The notes under the pieces: model-generated
Told to the model about the DNA's origin: nothing
The model's database searches: none
What the model saw: the letters and a program-made list of their open reading frames with translations, nothing else
In this document: one piece after another, positions 1 through 6,469 of the stretch
Layout of the letters: the number at the start of each line of letters is the position of its first letter
How positions within the stretch are numbered: the stretch's first letter is position 1
Made by a program: the position numbers and the translations under genes
NCBI GenBank assembly: GCA_011620245.1
Contig: WOZN01000431.1
Coordinates: 1 to 9,375 of the forward strand
DNA: 9,375 nt
Direction: 5' to 3'
DNA from: Acidovorax sp.
GTDB lineage: Bacteria; Pseudomonadota; Gammaproteobacteria; Burkholderiales; Burkholderiaceae_C

Positions 1-1700
1 GACATAAAGTAGCTCTTGTGAGGATGGCTGTCGGGGGTGGCTCTGGCGGCTTCACCGATGGCCCGTACGCCCCAGGCACGTCCGCGAATTTGCTCCGGAC
101 TCATTAAACCTTTGCCATAACCACGGTAACCGGGGTTCTGGGATGCCAGATCCCAGCTGGCCCAGAATTGAAGTTCATCCAGGTAGAAGGCGTCCCCGGT
201 GATCAGATAGGGGACGTATGAAAAGGAGGCCTGGTGGGAAACATCTGGCGTCCAAATAGTCGTTCCATTGATGAGGGAAGGCAGTACGGGATCTGATGGG
301 CCAAGCCAAACAGTCACCTTTGGATGGCGTTCGATATCCAGTGGCAGTTGTGTAGCATCGTCTCGGTAATGCACTGGAACTGCGGCGGAAGAATCTGCAA
401 TAGCCAGCATCGTTTCGCGCATGCGCTGATCTTGGCTGATCAGGTACATCGTGGTCCAACGGGGATAGGGGGCAATTTCTGCACGCCCACCCGTCGTCGG
501 GAAATAGGTGGTAAGCATCAAATTGGCCATGGGGCCAAGTGCCACTTGCTCCGCCCGGCGCTTATTCAGAATTGCGTACTGTGAGCTGATGGTGGCATCC
601 GGAATAGTCAGCGACAAGTCATAGTTCCACACCGCCTTGCTCGCCATGAAATAAGGCATGTTGTGGCGCACCCACGCTTGCGGTTCGGCCGACGACCCCG
701 TCCACAACACCTTATGCCATCGTGCATGGTGGTAGTGGGTGAACTTGGGTTGGCTGAAGATGGTGCTGCCGTTGCGCTTGACGGCGAACGAATAGGTGAT
801 GTTGCCGGGGCTGGCTGCCCAGGTGCGGGTGTTTTCTATCACCACGTCGGTGCGGATGCGCTGGCCGTTGTCCACCAGGCGGGTGTGCAGACGGGCGGTC
901 AGGTGCGGGTGCTGGGTGCCGCTGGCTTTGTCTTTAAACGGCAGGGCCACGGTGTATTCGCTGGCCACGGCGCCGGCCAGGCGGCGGCCGGTGTTGCTGG
1001 CGATCTGGTTCACCAGCTGGGTCTGGGGCTGCGCGATGAGGGTGGCGGTGACGTTGCCGTTGGCATCAAACACCTGGGCTTCGAGTTCCAGGTTCCAGTC
1101 AGGGGATGCGGGCACGGTGGGTGTGCTGCTGGTCTTGGTGCCTGGAAAGATGTTGATGATGCGTGCTTCGCCCGGTTGGACATTGCTCAACTGGGCGCTG
1201 AGCACGGCGAAACGGGCGGAGCCGTCGCGGTGCGACGAGATCTCGTCGGTCTGCAGGGGAATGGTGGCTCCGCCTACCTGTGCCACAAGGCCTTGTGTTG
1301 TGGGCAACCAGTCGCCCGCCTTGAAGGGTTGACCAAAGGTGACTGGCAGGCTGGCCTGCGCTTGTGAGCTAGTGGACGCCACTTCTACACAGGTGATGGC
1401 ACCCGTTGCGCAGCTAAATGGGGTCTTGGTAATCGGAGCTGGAGCTGGAGCTGGGGTTGGGGTTGGGGTTGGGGTTGGAACTATGCCTGGAGTTGGAGCA
1501 GTTTGGGGCGAAGGCGGAGAGGGTGGACGTTGGCGCTGGAGCTCGGGCGCGGACTCGGAAGCTTGAACAGACTCCATTCCTAGTGCTGCGCTGTCATTGC
1601 CGCCACCGCAAGCCGACAAGGCGACAAAAATAGTCAGGCTCGTAAGCCCATTGCGACAATCACTTGTGATTGTGTGTTGGCGAGTGGGTGCAGTGCTCAT
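1..1700 (-). CDS. Large secreted lipoprotein, putative polysaccharide-active protein (3' end cut by window edge)
   Basis: An uninterrupted minus-strand reading frame runs from an ATG at 1700 to the left edge (566 codons, no stop). The N-terminus has a hydrophobic stretch (residues 19-30) ending in a lipobox LSAC with Cys31, followed by GGG, so it should be a lipid-anchored envelope or surface protein. Residues 59-91 form a Pro/Thr/Ala linker with PT and PA dipeptide repeats. After it, residues 119-172 (FGQPFKAGDW, HRDGSARFAVLS) resemble the N-terminal RIFT-barrel-type domain seen in some polysaccharide-lyase-like proteins. Residues 488-566 (SHQASFSYVPYLITGD, LDELQFWASW, GRAWGVRAIGEAA) look like a helical-barrel carbohydrate-active region. 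The family assignment is from memory of motif style and is tentative; the lipoprotein call is firm. The Shine-Dalgarno is weak (GGA about 10 nt upstream). It is divergent from the HAD-UbiA operon. Base composition is uneven: 45/60 G+C at 961-1020 against 31/60 at 241-300. Confidence 0.85.
   Translation of the reverse strand, partial: MSTAPTRQHTITSDCRNGLTSLTIFVALSACGGGNDSAALGMESVQASESAPELQRQRPPSPPSPQTAPTPGIVPTPTPTPTPAPAPAPITKTPFSCATGAITCVEVASTSSQAQASLPVTFGQPFKAGDWLPTTQGLVAQVGGATIPLQTDEISSHRDGSARFAVLSAQLSNVQPGEARIINIFPGTKTSSTPTVPASPDWNLELEAQVFDANGNVTATLIAQPQTQLVNQIASNTGRRLAGAVASEYTVALPFKDKASGTQHPHLTARLHTRLVDNGQRIRTDVVIENTRTWAASPGNITYSFAVKRNGSTIFSQPKFTHYHHARWHKVLWTGSSAEPQAWVRHNMPYFMASKAVWNYDLSLTIPDATISSQYAILNKRRAEQVALGPMANLMLTTYFPTTGGRAEIAPYPRWTTMYLISQDQRMRETMLAIADSSAAVPVHYRDDATQLPLDIERHPKVTVWLGPSDPVLPSLINGTTIWTPDVSHQASFSYVPYLITGDAFYLDELQFWASWDLASQNPGYRGYGKGLMSPEQIRGRAWGVRAIGEAARATPDSHPHKSYFM
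1435..1476. repeat. Hexanucleotide tandem repeat coding the lipoprotein's Pro-rich linker
   Basis: The plus strand shows GGAGCT three times (1435-1452) directly followed by GGGGTT four times (1453-1476); degenerate units (GGAACT, ATGCCT, GGAGTT, GGAGCA) continue to about 1500. Read on the minus strand these are two-codon units giving Ala-Pro and Thr-Pro pairs, so gain or loss of a unit changes linker length without shifting frame. Four G4 runs with TT loops also satisfy the G-quadruplex sequence rule, on the strand that is template for the lipoprotein gene. Confidence 0.9.
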
Positions 1701-2033
1701 GTAAATCAGTCCATTCAATTGGCGGGTATTGCTGTGCTGGCATAACACTTAACGTGAAATAACGCACTTACAAAAAAACGCTGCAACCTATCGTGTAAAG
1801 TCTCAGCATGTAGTGAGCATAAATCAAAGTTTCATGCTCCGGGATGGGGCTGTCCTGCACCATGAAAGTTAAAGATTCCCTATATTTGCTATTCATTAGA
1901 TAGCTGTCGGCGCTTCACCATTAAGCGATTGCGCCCTTTTTTGCATAAACGGTGGGTCGGCAACTGGCAAAAAAGAACGTGGAATCAGCAGGGATATCTG
2001 CTACAACACGCCTCACATTATGAGGAGAGGCGA
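1701..2033. other. Divergent intergenic region, lipoprotein / HAD-UbiA
   Basis: This AT-rich 333-bp spacer separates two divergently transcribed genes and must hold both promoters. I see no convincing -35/-10 pair and no -24/-12 element with correct spacing on either strand. Visible small features are a direct repeat CACTTA (1746-1751 and 1765-1770), a short inverted repeat GCTAT/ATAGC (1888-1892 and 1900-1904), and the strong Shine-Dalgarno of the rightward gene at its end. No small gene is evident. Confidence 0.6.
2022..2030 (+). promoter_or_regulatory. Ribosome binding site deciding a GTG start
   Basis: GAGGAGAGG ends three bases before a GTG at 2034, with its GGAG core six bases away. 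The frame's upstream ATG (1929) has no such site. The first internal ATG (2052) is 21 bases from this site, too far for normal initiation. The GTG at 2034 is therefore the preferred start of the HAD-UbiA gene. Confidence 0.7.
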
Positions 2034-3482
2034 GTGGACCATACATCGAACATGCCTTTGGTTGTGGACTTGGATGGCACCCTGACGCCAACGGACACCT
2101 TGCTGGAGTCATTGATCCAGCTGCTCAAGCATTCACCGTTGAGTCTCCTGCTCTTGCCTTTGTGGCTGATGCGGGGACGGGCCGGGTTCAAGGAGGCAAT
2201 CGCGACTCGCGGCACCATTGACGCCACAAAAATCCCCTATTGCGCACCGCTGCTTGCTTACCTGCACGAGGAAAAATCCAGGGGGCGCGAGATTGTTCTT
2301 GCCACAGCGGCACACCACACGGCTGCCGAGGCCGTGTCCAGGCACCTGGGAATTTTTGACAAAGTGCTTGCCACCCAGGCAGGTAACAACCTGAAGGGCC
2401 TGGCGAAACTCAAGGCGATCCAGGAAAGCGTGGGTGAGGCTTTTGTCTATGCCGGCGATTGCGAGGCCGATCTTCCTATCTGGAAGCAGGCCAAGGCGGC
2501 GATCCTGGTCGGTGTGGCGCACCGCACAGCGGCGCTGGTGCGGCGCGAGGTGCCCATTGAGCGCGAGTACCCGAAGCAGAGCAGCAGCATGGCCGTTTGG
2601 CTGCGGGCACTGCGGGTGCACCAATGGATCAAGAACCTGCTGTTGTTCGTCCCGTTGCTCACCACGTTCGCATTTGCCGACATCGACAAGCTGGCCAGCA
2701 TAGTGCTGGCCTTCCTGGCTTTCTCCTTCGCTGCCTCTGCGACCTATATCGTCAACGACCTGTGGGACCTTGAAAGCGACCGTGCCCACCCTCGCAAACG
2801 CCTGCGTCCCTTTGCTTGTGGCGCGCTGCCGATTCTGCATGGGCTGCTGGTGGCGGGCATTGCACTGGTGTTGTCCCTTGTTCTGGCCAGCACCGTATCG
2901 CAAGGATTTTTATGGATGCTGGGGACATATCTGGTGTTGACCAGCTTCTACAGCTGGGTGATCAAGGAATACGTGCTGATGGATGTGCTCATGCTGTCGC
3001 TTCTCTACACCATTCGCATATTGGCAGGCTCCGTGGCGATCGGTGTGGCCACCAGCTCCTGGCTGCTGGCGTTTTCGGCCTTCATGTTCCTGAGTCTGGC
3101 ATTGGTCAAGCGCTGTGCGGAACTGGTGGCGTTGAAAGAGGCTGGCGTGGGCGCAACCAGGGGACGCGACTACCGGGTGAGCGACTTGGTGGTGCTGTGG
3201 CCGCTGGGTGTTGGCGCTGCGCTTTGTGCCGTGGTGGTGTTTGGCCTGTTCATCAGTGCACCCGACACCCAGGCGCGCTACGCCACCCCGCAAATGCTGT
3301 GGCTCGTAGGCATTGGGCTGGTGTATTGGATGGCCCGCCTGTGGGTCAAGACTTCGCGGGGTGAGATGCACGACGACCCGGTCGTCTATGCCCTCAAAGA
3401 CCGGGGCAGCCGCCTGACCGTGCTCGCCATGATCGCTGCAGCCGTTACTGGCCATTTTTTTACTTTGGAGCTTTATCCATGA
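2034..3482 (+). CDS. HAD-family phosphatase fused to UbiA-family (phosphoribosyl/prenyl) transferase
   Basis: A 482-aa fusion, counted from GTG 2034. Residues 1 to about 180 are a HAD hydrolase: nucleophile motif DLDGT (Asp12, Asp14), LATA motif II near residue 91, and GDCEAD (Asp142, Asp146) as the acidic motif IV. Residues about 190-482 are a multi-pass UbiA domain with the first Asp-rich motif NDxxDxxxDxxHPxKRxRP (residues 241-259) and the second conserved block YS..K.....D with Arg328 and Gly332. The NDxxDxxxDxxHPxKRxRP form is typical of decaprenyl-phosphate phosphoribosyltransferases (mycobacterial Rv3806c type), which join PRPP to polyprenyl phosphate at the membrane. About 480 aa is usual for this proteobacterial fusion. 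I infer that the HAD half removes the 5-phosphate of the product. Other UbiA substrates remain possible. The stop overlaps the next start (ATGA), implying coupled translation. Confidence 0.88.
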   Translation: MDHTSNMPLVVDLDGTLTPTDTLLESLIQLLKHSPLSLLLLPLWLMRGRAGFKEAIATRGTIDATKIPYCAPLLAYLHEEKSRGREIVLATAAHHTAAEAVSRHLGIFDKVLATQAGNNLKGLAKLKAIQESVGEAFVYAGDCEADLPIWKQAKAAILVGVAHRTAALVRREVPIEREYPKQSSSMAVWLRALRVHQWIKNLLLFVPLLTTFAFADIDKLASIVLAFLAFSFAASATYIVNDLWDLESDRAHPRKRLRPFACGALPILHGLLVAGIALVLSLVLASTVSQGFLWMLGTYLVLTSFYSWVIKEYVLMDVLMLSLLYTIRILAGSVAIGVATSSWLLAFSAFMFLSLALVKRCAELVALKEAGVGATRGRDYRVSDLVVLWPLGVGAALCAVVVFGLFISAPDTQARYATPQMLWLVGIGLVYWMARLWVKTSRGEMHDDPVVYALKDRGSRLTVLAMIAAAVTGHFFTLELYP

Positions 3483-3844
3483 ACACCTTTGCGATTGCCC
3501 TGCTGAGCGTCGCGCTGTCGGTGGCTGCGCAGTTCTCGCTGAAAGCAGGTATGTCAGACCAGGGAGTGCGGGATGCAATGGTCCATCCGTATTCGCTGGG
3601 CAATATGGCGATGGTGATTGCGAACAAATATGTCTTGGGCGGATTTCTGCTCTATGGCCTGGGGGCAGTCATCTGGCTGGGCGTGCTGTCGAAATGGGAT
3701 GTGAGCAAGGCCTATCCGCTAGTAGGTCTGGGGTTTGCATTCACGGTGGTAGTGGGCCTCATGCTGGGCGAGCAGGTTTCGCCGCTGCGGGCGGGTGGCG
3801 TGGCTTTGATCTGCACCGGAGTTTTTCTGGTTGCGCGGTCCTGA
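3479..3844 (+). CDS. Small EamA/SMR-like membrane protein, putative lipid-linked sugar flippase
   Basis: This 121-aa, almost wholly hydrophobic protein has four predicted membrane helices (about 3-23, 50-70, 78-96, 101-119). The pattern AAQFSLKAG in helix 1, SKWDVSKAYPLVGLGF leading into helix 3, and GEQVSP before helix 4 matches the short EamA/small-multidrug-resistance fold, including ArnE/ArnF-type subunits that flip undecaprenyl-linked aminoarabinose. The start ATG lies inside the stop of the HAD-UbiA gene (ATGA at 3479-3482), with GGAG at 3467-3470 eight bases upstream, so the two are translationally coupled. From this pairing I infer that it moves the UbiA product across the inner membrane, possibly as a homodimer. 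A drug-efflux SMR role cannot be excluded from sequence but fits the context less well. Confidence 0.82.
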   Translation: MNTFAIALLSVALSVAAQFSLKAGMSDQGVRDAMVHPYSLGNMAMVIANKYVLGGFLLYGLGAVIWLGVLSKWDVSKAYPLVGLGFAFTVVVGLMLGEQVSPLRAGGVALICTGVFLVARS

Positions 3845-3885
3845 AAGATGCGCAAGAAATCTCATCACGGTATTGAACTTCGGGG

Positions 3886-3930
3886 GCGTGCAGTCGCTAT
3901 CAATTGATAAGTCAATTTTGTGGTGCACGC
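3886..3930. repeat. Nested inverted repeat upstream of the PEP-CTERM gene
   Basis: GCGTGCA (3886-3892) and TGCACGC (3924-3930) form a perfect 7-bp inverted repeat. The 31-bp loop contains a perfect 12-bp palindrome TATCAATTGATA (3898-3909). It lies 88 bp or more upstream of the -24/-12 promoter, a usual distance for an enhancer-binding activator site. A weak role in ending the upstream operon is also possible, but the T8 run (3946-3953) is too far from the stem for a good intrinsic terminator. Confidence 0.4.
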
Positions 3931-4017
3931 GAAAATGAATGTCGATTTTTTTTATAGTTTGCCCGGAAAAAGAGGGAAATTTCTTGTAAGCCATTGTCAA
4001 TGAATGATTTTTTGTTT

Positions 4018-4033
4018 TGGCATAAGGCTTGCA
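4018..4033 (+). promoter_or_regulatory. Sigma-54 (RpoN) -24/-12 promoter
   Basis: TGGCATAAGGCTTGCA matches the RpoN consensus TGGCACGN4TTGCW: TGGCA at the -24 side, TTGCA at the -12 side, with GG (4019-4020) and GC (4031-4032) exactly 12 apart. Transcription would begin near 4044, which excludes an ATG at 4043 and supports the start at 4130 with a leader of about 86 nt. PEP-CTERM genes in Zoogloea are known to need RpoN and the PrsK/PrsR two-component system, so a PrsR-like activator is the likely partner; no such gene is in this window. Confidence 0.85.
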
Positions 4034-4114
4034 TGACCGCCCATGGCTTCCACATGGATCATGCAGTCATCCCAAAGGCATCGGAATAAGCGCTTTGGCC
4101 CATTCAGCCTTCAC

Positions 4115-4124
4115 AGGAGTAGGA
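4115..4124 (+). promoter_or_regulatory. Ribosome binding site of the PEP-CTERM gene
   Basis: AGGAGTAGGA carries two overlapping Shine-Dalgarno candidates. AGGAG (4115-4119) is 7 nt from a GTG at 4127 and 10 nt from the ATG at 4130; AGGA (4121-4124) is 5 nt from the ATG. Either start gives the same protein apart from one residue. Confidence 0.65.
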
Positions 4125-4129
4125 CCGTG

Positions 4130-4810
4130 ATGAACTCGAACTGTTTAAAGCAAGTCGCCATTTCGCTGGCAGCCGCAGGGGCCATGGCCGTTGCAGCCCC
4201 GGCATCGGCTGGCGCCATTCTGAGTGCTGTGAGCGCCACCATCAACAGTGGCGGTCCAGGCTCAGGTTCGATTGCTGACACTTTCGATCGCTGGGGGCTG
4301 CCTGGCGACAACGATTACGTCAGTGGCGTCACGGATTACGATACCTACATCGCAAGCAACCCGTTGCACGCCGTGGCGTACGATGGTCAGGAATGGTTTG
4401 GCAATGAAAACAGCTCCACGGCAAGTGTCACCTACAACCTCGGATCGCTGAAAACCATTGATGCGTTTGCGCTTTGGAACGAAGACGCCTCCGGCATCGG
4501 CTTGTTCAATCTGCTCTATTCCGTCGACGGGACTCATTTCACTGCGGTGTTGTCGAATGTGGCGCCGATCAATTCGCCGATTGGCTTCGACTATGGCCCC
4601 CAATCTTTCGGGTTCAATGCGGTCGATGCGCAATATTTCCGTCTCGATGCATCTGATTGCCCACAACAGGATGCTGGAAGCTACCCTGCATGCGGTATCG
4701 GCGAGGTCGCTTGGCGCGAAGCGTCCAGCGTGCCAGAACCCGGGTCTTTGGCACTTATGGGGGCAGCGCTTGCCGGGCTGTCTTTGGTGTCGCGTCGCCG
4801 CAAGGGTTGA
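4130..4810 (+). CDS. PEP-CTERM sorting-domain protein with discoidin-like body
   Basis: A 226-aa exported protein. Residues 1-27 form a signal peptide ending in PASA before GAI. The body (about 30-198) has a strand-rich pattern, with SVTYNLGSLKTIDAFALW and SVDGTHF resembling F5/8 type C (discoidin, galactose-binding) folds, ending in the strand AQYFRLDASD. Cys177 and Cys188 are close and could pair. The C-terminus is a textbook exosortase signal: VPEPGS (201-206), a hydrophobic stretch (207-220) and a basic tail SRRRKG. It should be cleaved and attached or released at the surface by an exosortase encoded elsewhere. The gene stands alone behind its own sigma-54 promoter. A likely role is in the extracellular matrix or flocs (family knowledge plus inference); the carbohydrate ligand is unknown. 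Confidence 0.92.
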   Translation: MNSNCLKQVAISLAAAGAMAVAAPASAGAILSAVSATINSGGPGSGSIADTFDRWGLPGDNDYVSGVTDYDTYIASNPLHAVAYDGQEWFGNENSSTASVTYNLGSLKTIDAFALWNEDASGIGLFNLLYSVDGTHFTAVLSNVAPINSPIGFDYGPQSFGFNAVDAQYFRLDASDCPQQDAGSYPACGIGEVAWREASSVPEPGSLALMGAALAGLSLVSRRRKG

Positions 4811-4988
4811 GGTCTTGGGGTTTGTGCGTGTTTCAAACGCATGCACATCAATCGTCAATAGCGCGTTTGCGGGCAAGCCCCAGCCCAGCGAGCGAACGCA
4901 AGGTCTGCAGGCCACGCAAGCGAGTTGGTTCAAAAAATTTCCTGCCTCGGCGCACGGCAGTTGCGTCAGGTGCTGGTCAAGGTGGCCG

Positions 4989-5024
4989 CAATGCGCTGCA
5001 TCGGGTGTAATGGCGCATTGTTTT
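4989..5024 (+). terminator. Possible intrinsic terminator
   Basis: CAATGCGC (4989-4996) and GCGCATTG (5013-5020) form a perfect 8-bp stem, extendable inward by two G-U pairs, and are followed at once by TTTT. It lies 178 bp past the PEP-CTERM stop and just before ugd, so it could end the former's transcript. The short T run makes it a moderate candidate. Confidence 0.4.
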
Positions 5025-5108
5025 CATGACTTACGCAAAACAGGCCCAGGCAAGCCGCCTGCCACAAAGGCAGGTACCGTTGTGGCATCCTTATTTGCGT
5101 AAGTCATA
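5025..5108. mobile_element. MITE-like 84-bp inverted-repeat element
   Basis: ATGACTTACGCAAA (5026-5039) is matched by its exact reverse complement at 5094-5107, giving 14-bp perfect inverted repeats around a 54-bp core. The 5-bp GTTTT occurs on both outer sides (5020-5024 and 5109-5113), resembling a target duplication. The core has two mutually exclusive hairpins: CCTGCC/GGCAGG (5058-5063, 5069-5074) and TGCCACAA/TTGTGGCA (5060-5067, 5080-5087). It carries no ORF, so it would be non-autonomous. It ends 16 bp before the ugd start codon and may affect ugd transcription or the leader. The parent element is not recognised, and a cis-regulatory hairpin is the alternative. Confidence 0.5.
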
Positions 5109-5124
5109 GTTTTAATGAAGCATC

Positions 5125-6447
5125 ATGAAAATCACAGTCATCGGGACAGGGTATGTGGGGCTGGTCAGTGGGGCTTGTCTGGCCGAAGTAGGCAATGACG
5201 TGCTGTGCTTTGACCTCGACCTGGAGAAGATTCGTGTTCTAGAGGCAGGCGGCATACCCATTTTTGAACCCGGCTTGCAGGATATGGTGCGGCGCAATGT
5301 GGCTGCCGGGCGCTTGCACTTCACCACCGATGCGGCGCACGCCGTGCAGCACGGCACCATCCAGTTCATCGCGGTGGGCACGCCGCCCGATGAAGACGGC
5401 TCGGCTGACATGCAATATGTGCTGGCGGCGGCGCGCAACATTGGCCGCCTCATGACCGATTACAAAGTGGTGGTGGACAAGAGCACGGTGCCTGTGGGCA
5501 CGGCCGACCAGGTGCACGCGGCCATCGCCGATGAACTGCGTCAGCGTGGCGTGCAGGCGCCTTATGCGGTGGTGTCCAATCCCGAGTTCCTCAAGGAAGG
5601 CGCGGCGGTGGAGGACTTCATGCGCCCCGACCGCATCATCGTCGGCGCGTCTGACGAGCGGGCCATTTTGCTCATGCGCGCGCTTTACGCGCCGTTTCAG
5701 CGCAACCGCGAACGCCTGGTCGTGACGGATGTGCGCAGCGCAGAACTGACCAAATACGCCGCCAATGCCATGCTGGCAACGCGCATCAGCTTCATGAATG
5801 AGCTGGCCAATCTGGCGGAAAAGCTGGGTGCCGACATTGAAATGGTGCGCCAGGGAATGGGTGCAGACCCGCGCATTGGTTACCATTTCCTGTACCCCGG
5901 GTGTGGCTACGGCGGTTCATGCTTTCCCAAGGATGTGAAAGCCCTCATCAAGACCGCGGCGGACGAGGGCGGTGTGGAACTGAAAGTGCTCACGGCGGTG
6001 GAAACCGCCAACGAAGTGCAGAAAAACGTGCTCGGCCGCAAGATCAAGCAGCGCCTGGGCGACGATCTCACGGGCCGGCATTTTGCGGTGTGGGGCCTGG
6101 CGTTCAAGCCCAACACCGACGATATGCGCGAAGCGCCCAGCCTTGCGCTGTTGGCCGACCTGCTGGCCGCGGGTGCCACGGTCACCGCCTACGATCCGGC
6201 GGCCATGCACGAAGCGCAGCGTGTGCTGGGTGACGAGCCGCGTATCCGTTATGCGCAGTCCCCCAACGAGGCCCTGGTGGGTGCAGACGCGCTGGTCATC
6301 GTGACCGAATGGAAAGAGTTTCGCAGCCCGGACTTTGACCTGATCAAGGCCCGGCTCAAGCAGCCGCTCATCGTGGACGGCCGCAACCTGTACGACCCTG
6401 CGCTGGTGCGTGGCCAGGGGTTTGACTATCTGGCCATCGGCCGCTGA
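5125..6447 (+). CDS. ugd: UDP-glucose 6-dehydrogenase
   Basis: A 440-aa cytoplasmic enzyme of the UDP-glucose/GDP-mannose dehydrogenase family; it oxidises UDP-glucose to UDP-glucuronate with two NAD+. The N-terminal Rossmann fold begins [10 protein letters not shown] (7-16) with FDLD (29-32) ending the second strand. STVPVGT (120-126) and NPEFLKEG (152-159) are family signatures. Lys210 and Asn214 lie in TKYAANAML. The catalytic Cys266 sits in GGSCFPKD (263-270). The C-terminal UDP-binding domain includes [17 protein letters not shown] (323-339). Length and motifs are all normal, so it should be active. The Shine-Dalgarno is weak (GAAG at 5117-5120), and the 84-bp inverted-repeat element lies directly upstream. 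It is followed after 22 bp by a GNAT gene, probably in one operon. The product feeds acidic exopolysaccharide and, via other enzymes, pentose or galacturonate sugars. Confidence 0.97.
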   Translation: MKITVIGTGYVGLVSGACLAEVGNDVLCFDLDLEKIRVLEAGGIPIFEPGLQDMVRRNVAAGRLHFTTDAAHAVQHGTIQFIAVGTPPDEDGSADMQYVLAAARNIGRLMTDYKVVVDKSTVPVGTADQVHAAIADELRQRGVQAPYAVVSNPEFLKEGAAVEDFMRPDRIIVGASDERAILLMRALYAPFQRNRERLVVTDVRSAELTKYAANAMLATRISFMNELANLAEKLGADIEMVRQGMGADPRIGYHFLYPGCGYGGSCFPKDVKALIKTAADEGGVELKVLTAVETANEVQKNVLGRKIKQRLGDDLTGRHFAVWGLAFKPNTDDMREAPSLALLADLLAAGATVTAYDPAAMHEAQRVLGDEPRIRYAQSPNEALVGADALVIVTEWKEFRSPDFDLIKARLKQPLIVDGRNLYDPALVRGQGFDYLAIGR

Positions 6448-6469
6448 GCGACCAAGGCAGGGCGGCAGC

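Larger units (their letters stand above)
4811..5124. other. Intergenic region, PEP-CTERM gene to ugd
   Basis: This 314-bp region has no credible gene; short frames in it lack ribosome sites and family-like sequence. The first part holds an imperfect stem around 4822-4850 (TGTGC...GCACA) without a T run. The second half contains the terminator-like hairpin and the inverted-repeat element listed separately. No good -35/-10 promoter for ugd was found. TTTAAT at 5111-5116 resembles a -10 box but lies only 8 bp from the start codon and has no -35 partner. Confidence 0.6.

Noticed and set aside
663..1367. Plus-strand open frame of 234 codons
   Set aside because: It is antisense to the continuous minus-strand lipoprotein frame; its translation is low-complexity Gly/Ala/Val/Arg-rich without family features.
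2133..2903. Minus-strand open frame of 256 codons
   Set aside because: Antisense shadow of the HAD-UbiA fusion, whose motifs are intact on the plus strand.
3931..3953. T8 run as an intrinsic terminator of the HAD-UbiA operon
   Set aside because: The nearest GC stem (3886-3930) has a 31-nt loop and is separated from the T run by 15 nt.
4043..4129. Upstream ATG as the PEP-CTERM protein start
   Set aside because: It would lie at the predicted transcription start, has no ribosome site, and would place about 29 non-signal residues before a normal signal peptide.
5083..5098. Sigma-54-like TGGCATCCTTATTTGC before ugd
   Set aside because: GG and GC are 13 apart instead of 12; RpoN spacing is strict, and the site lies inside the inverted-repeat element.
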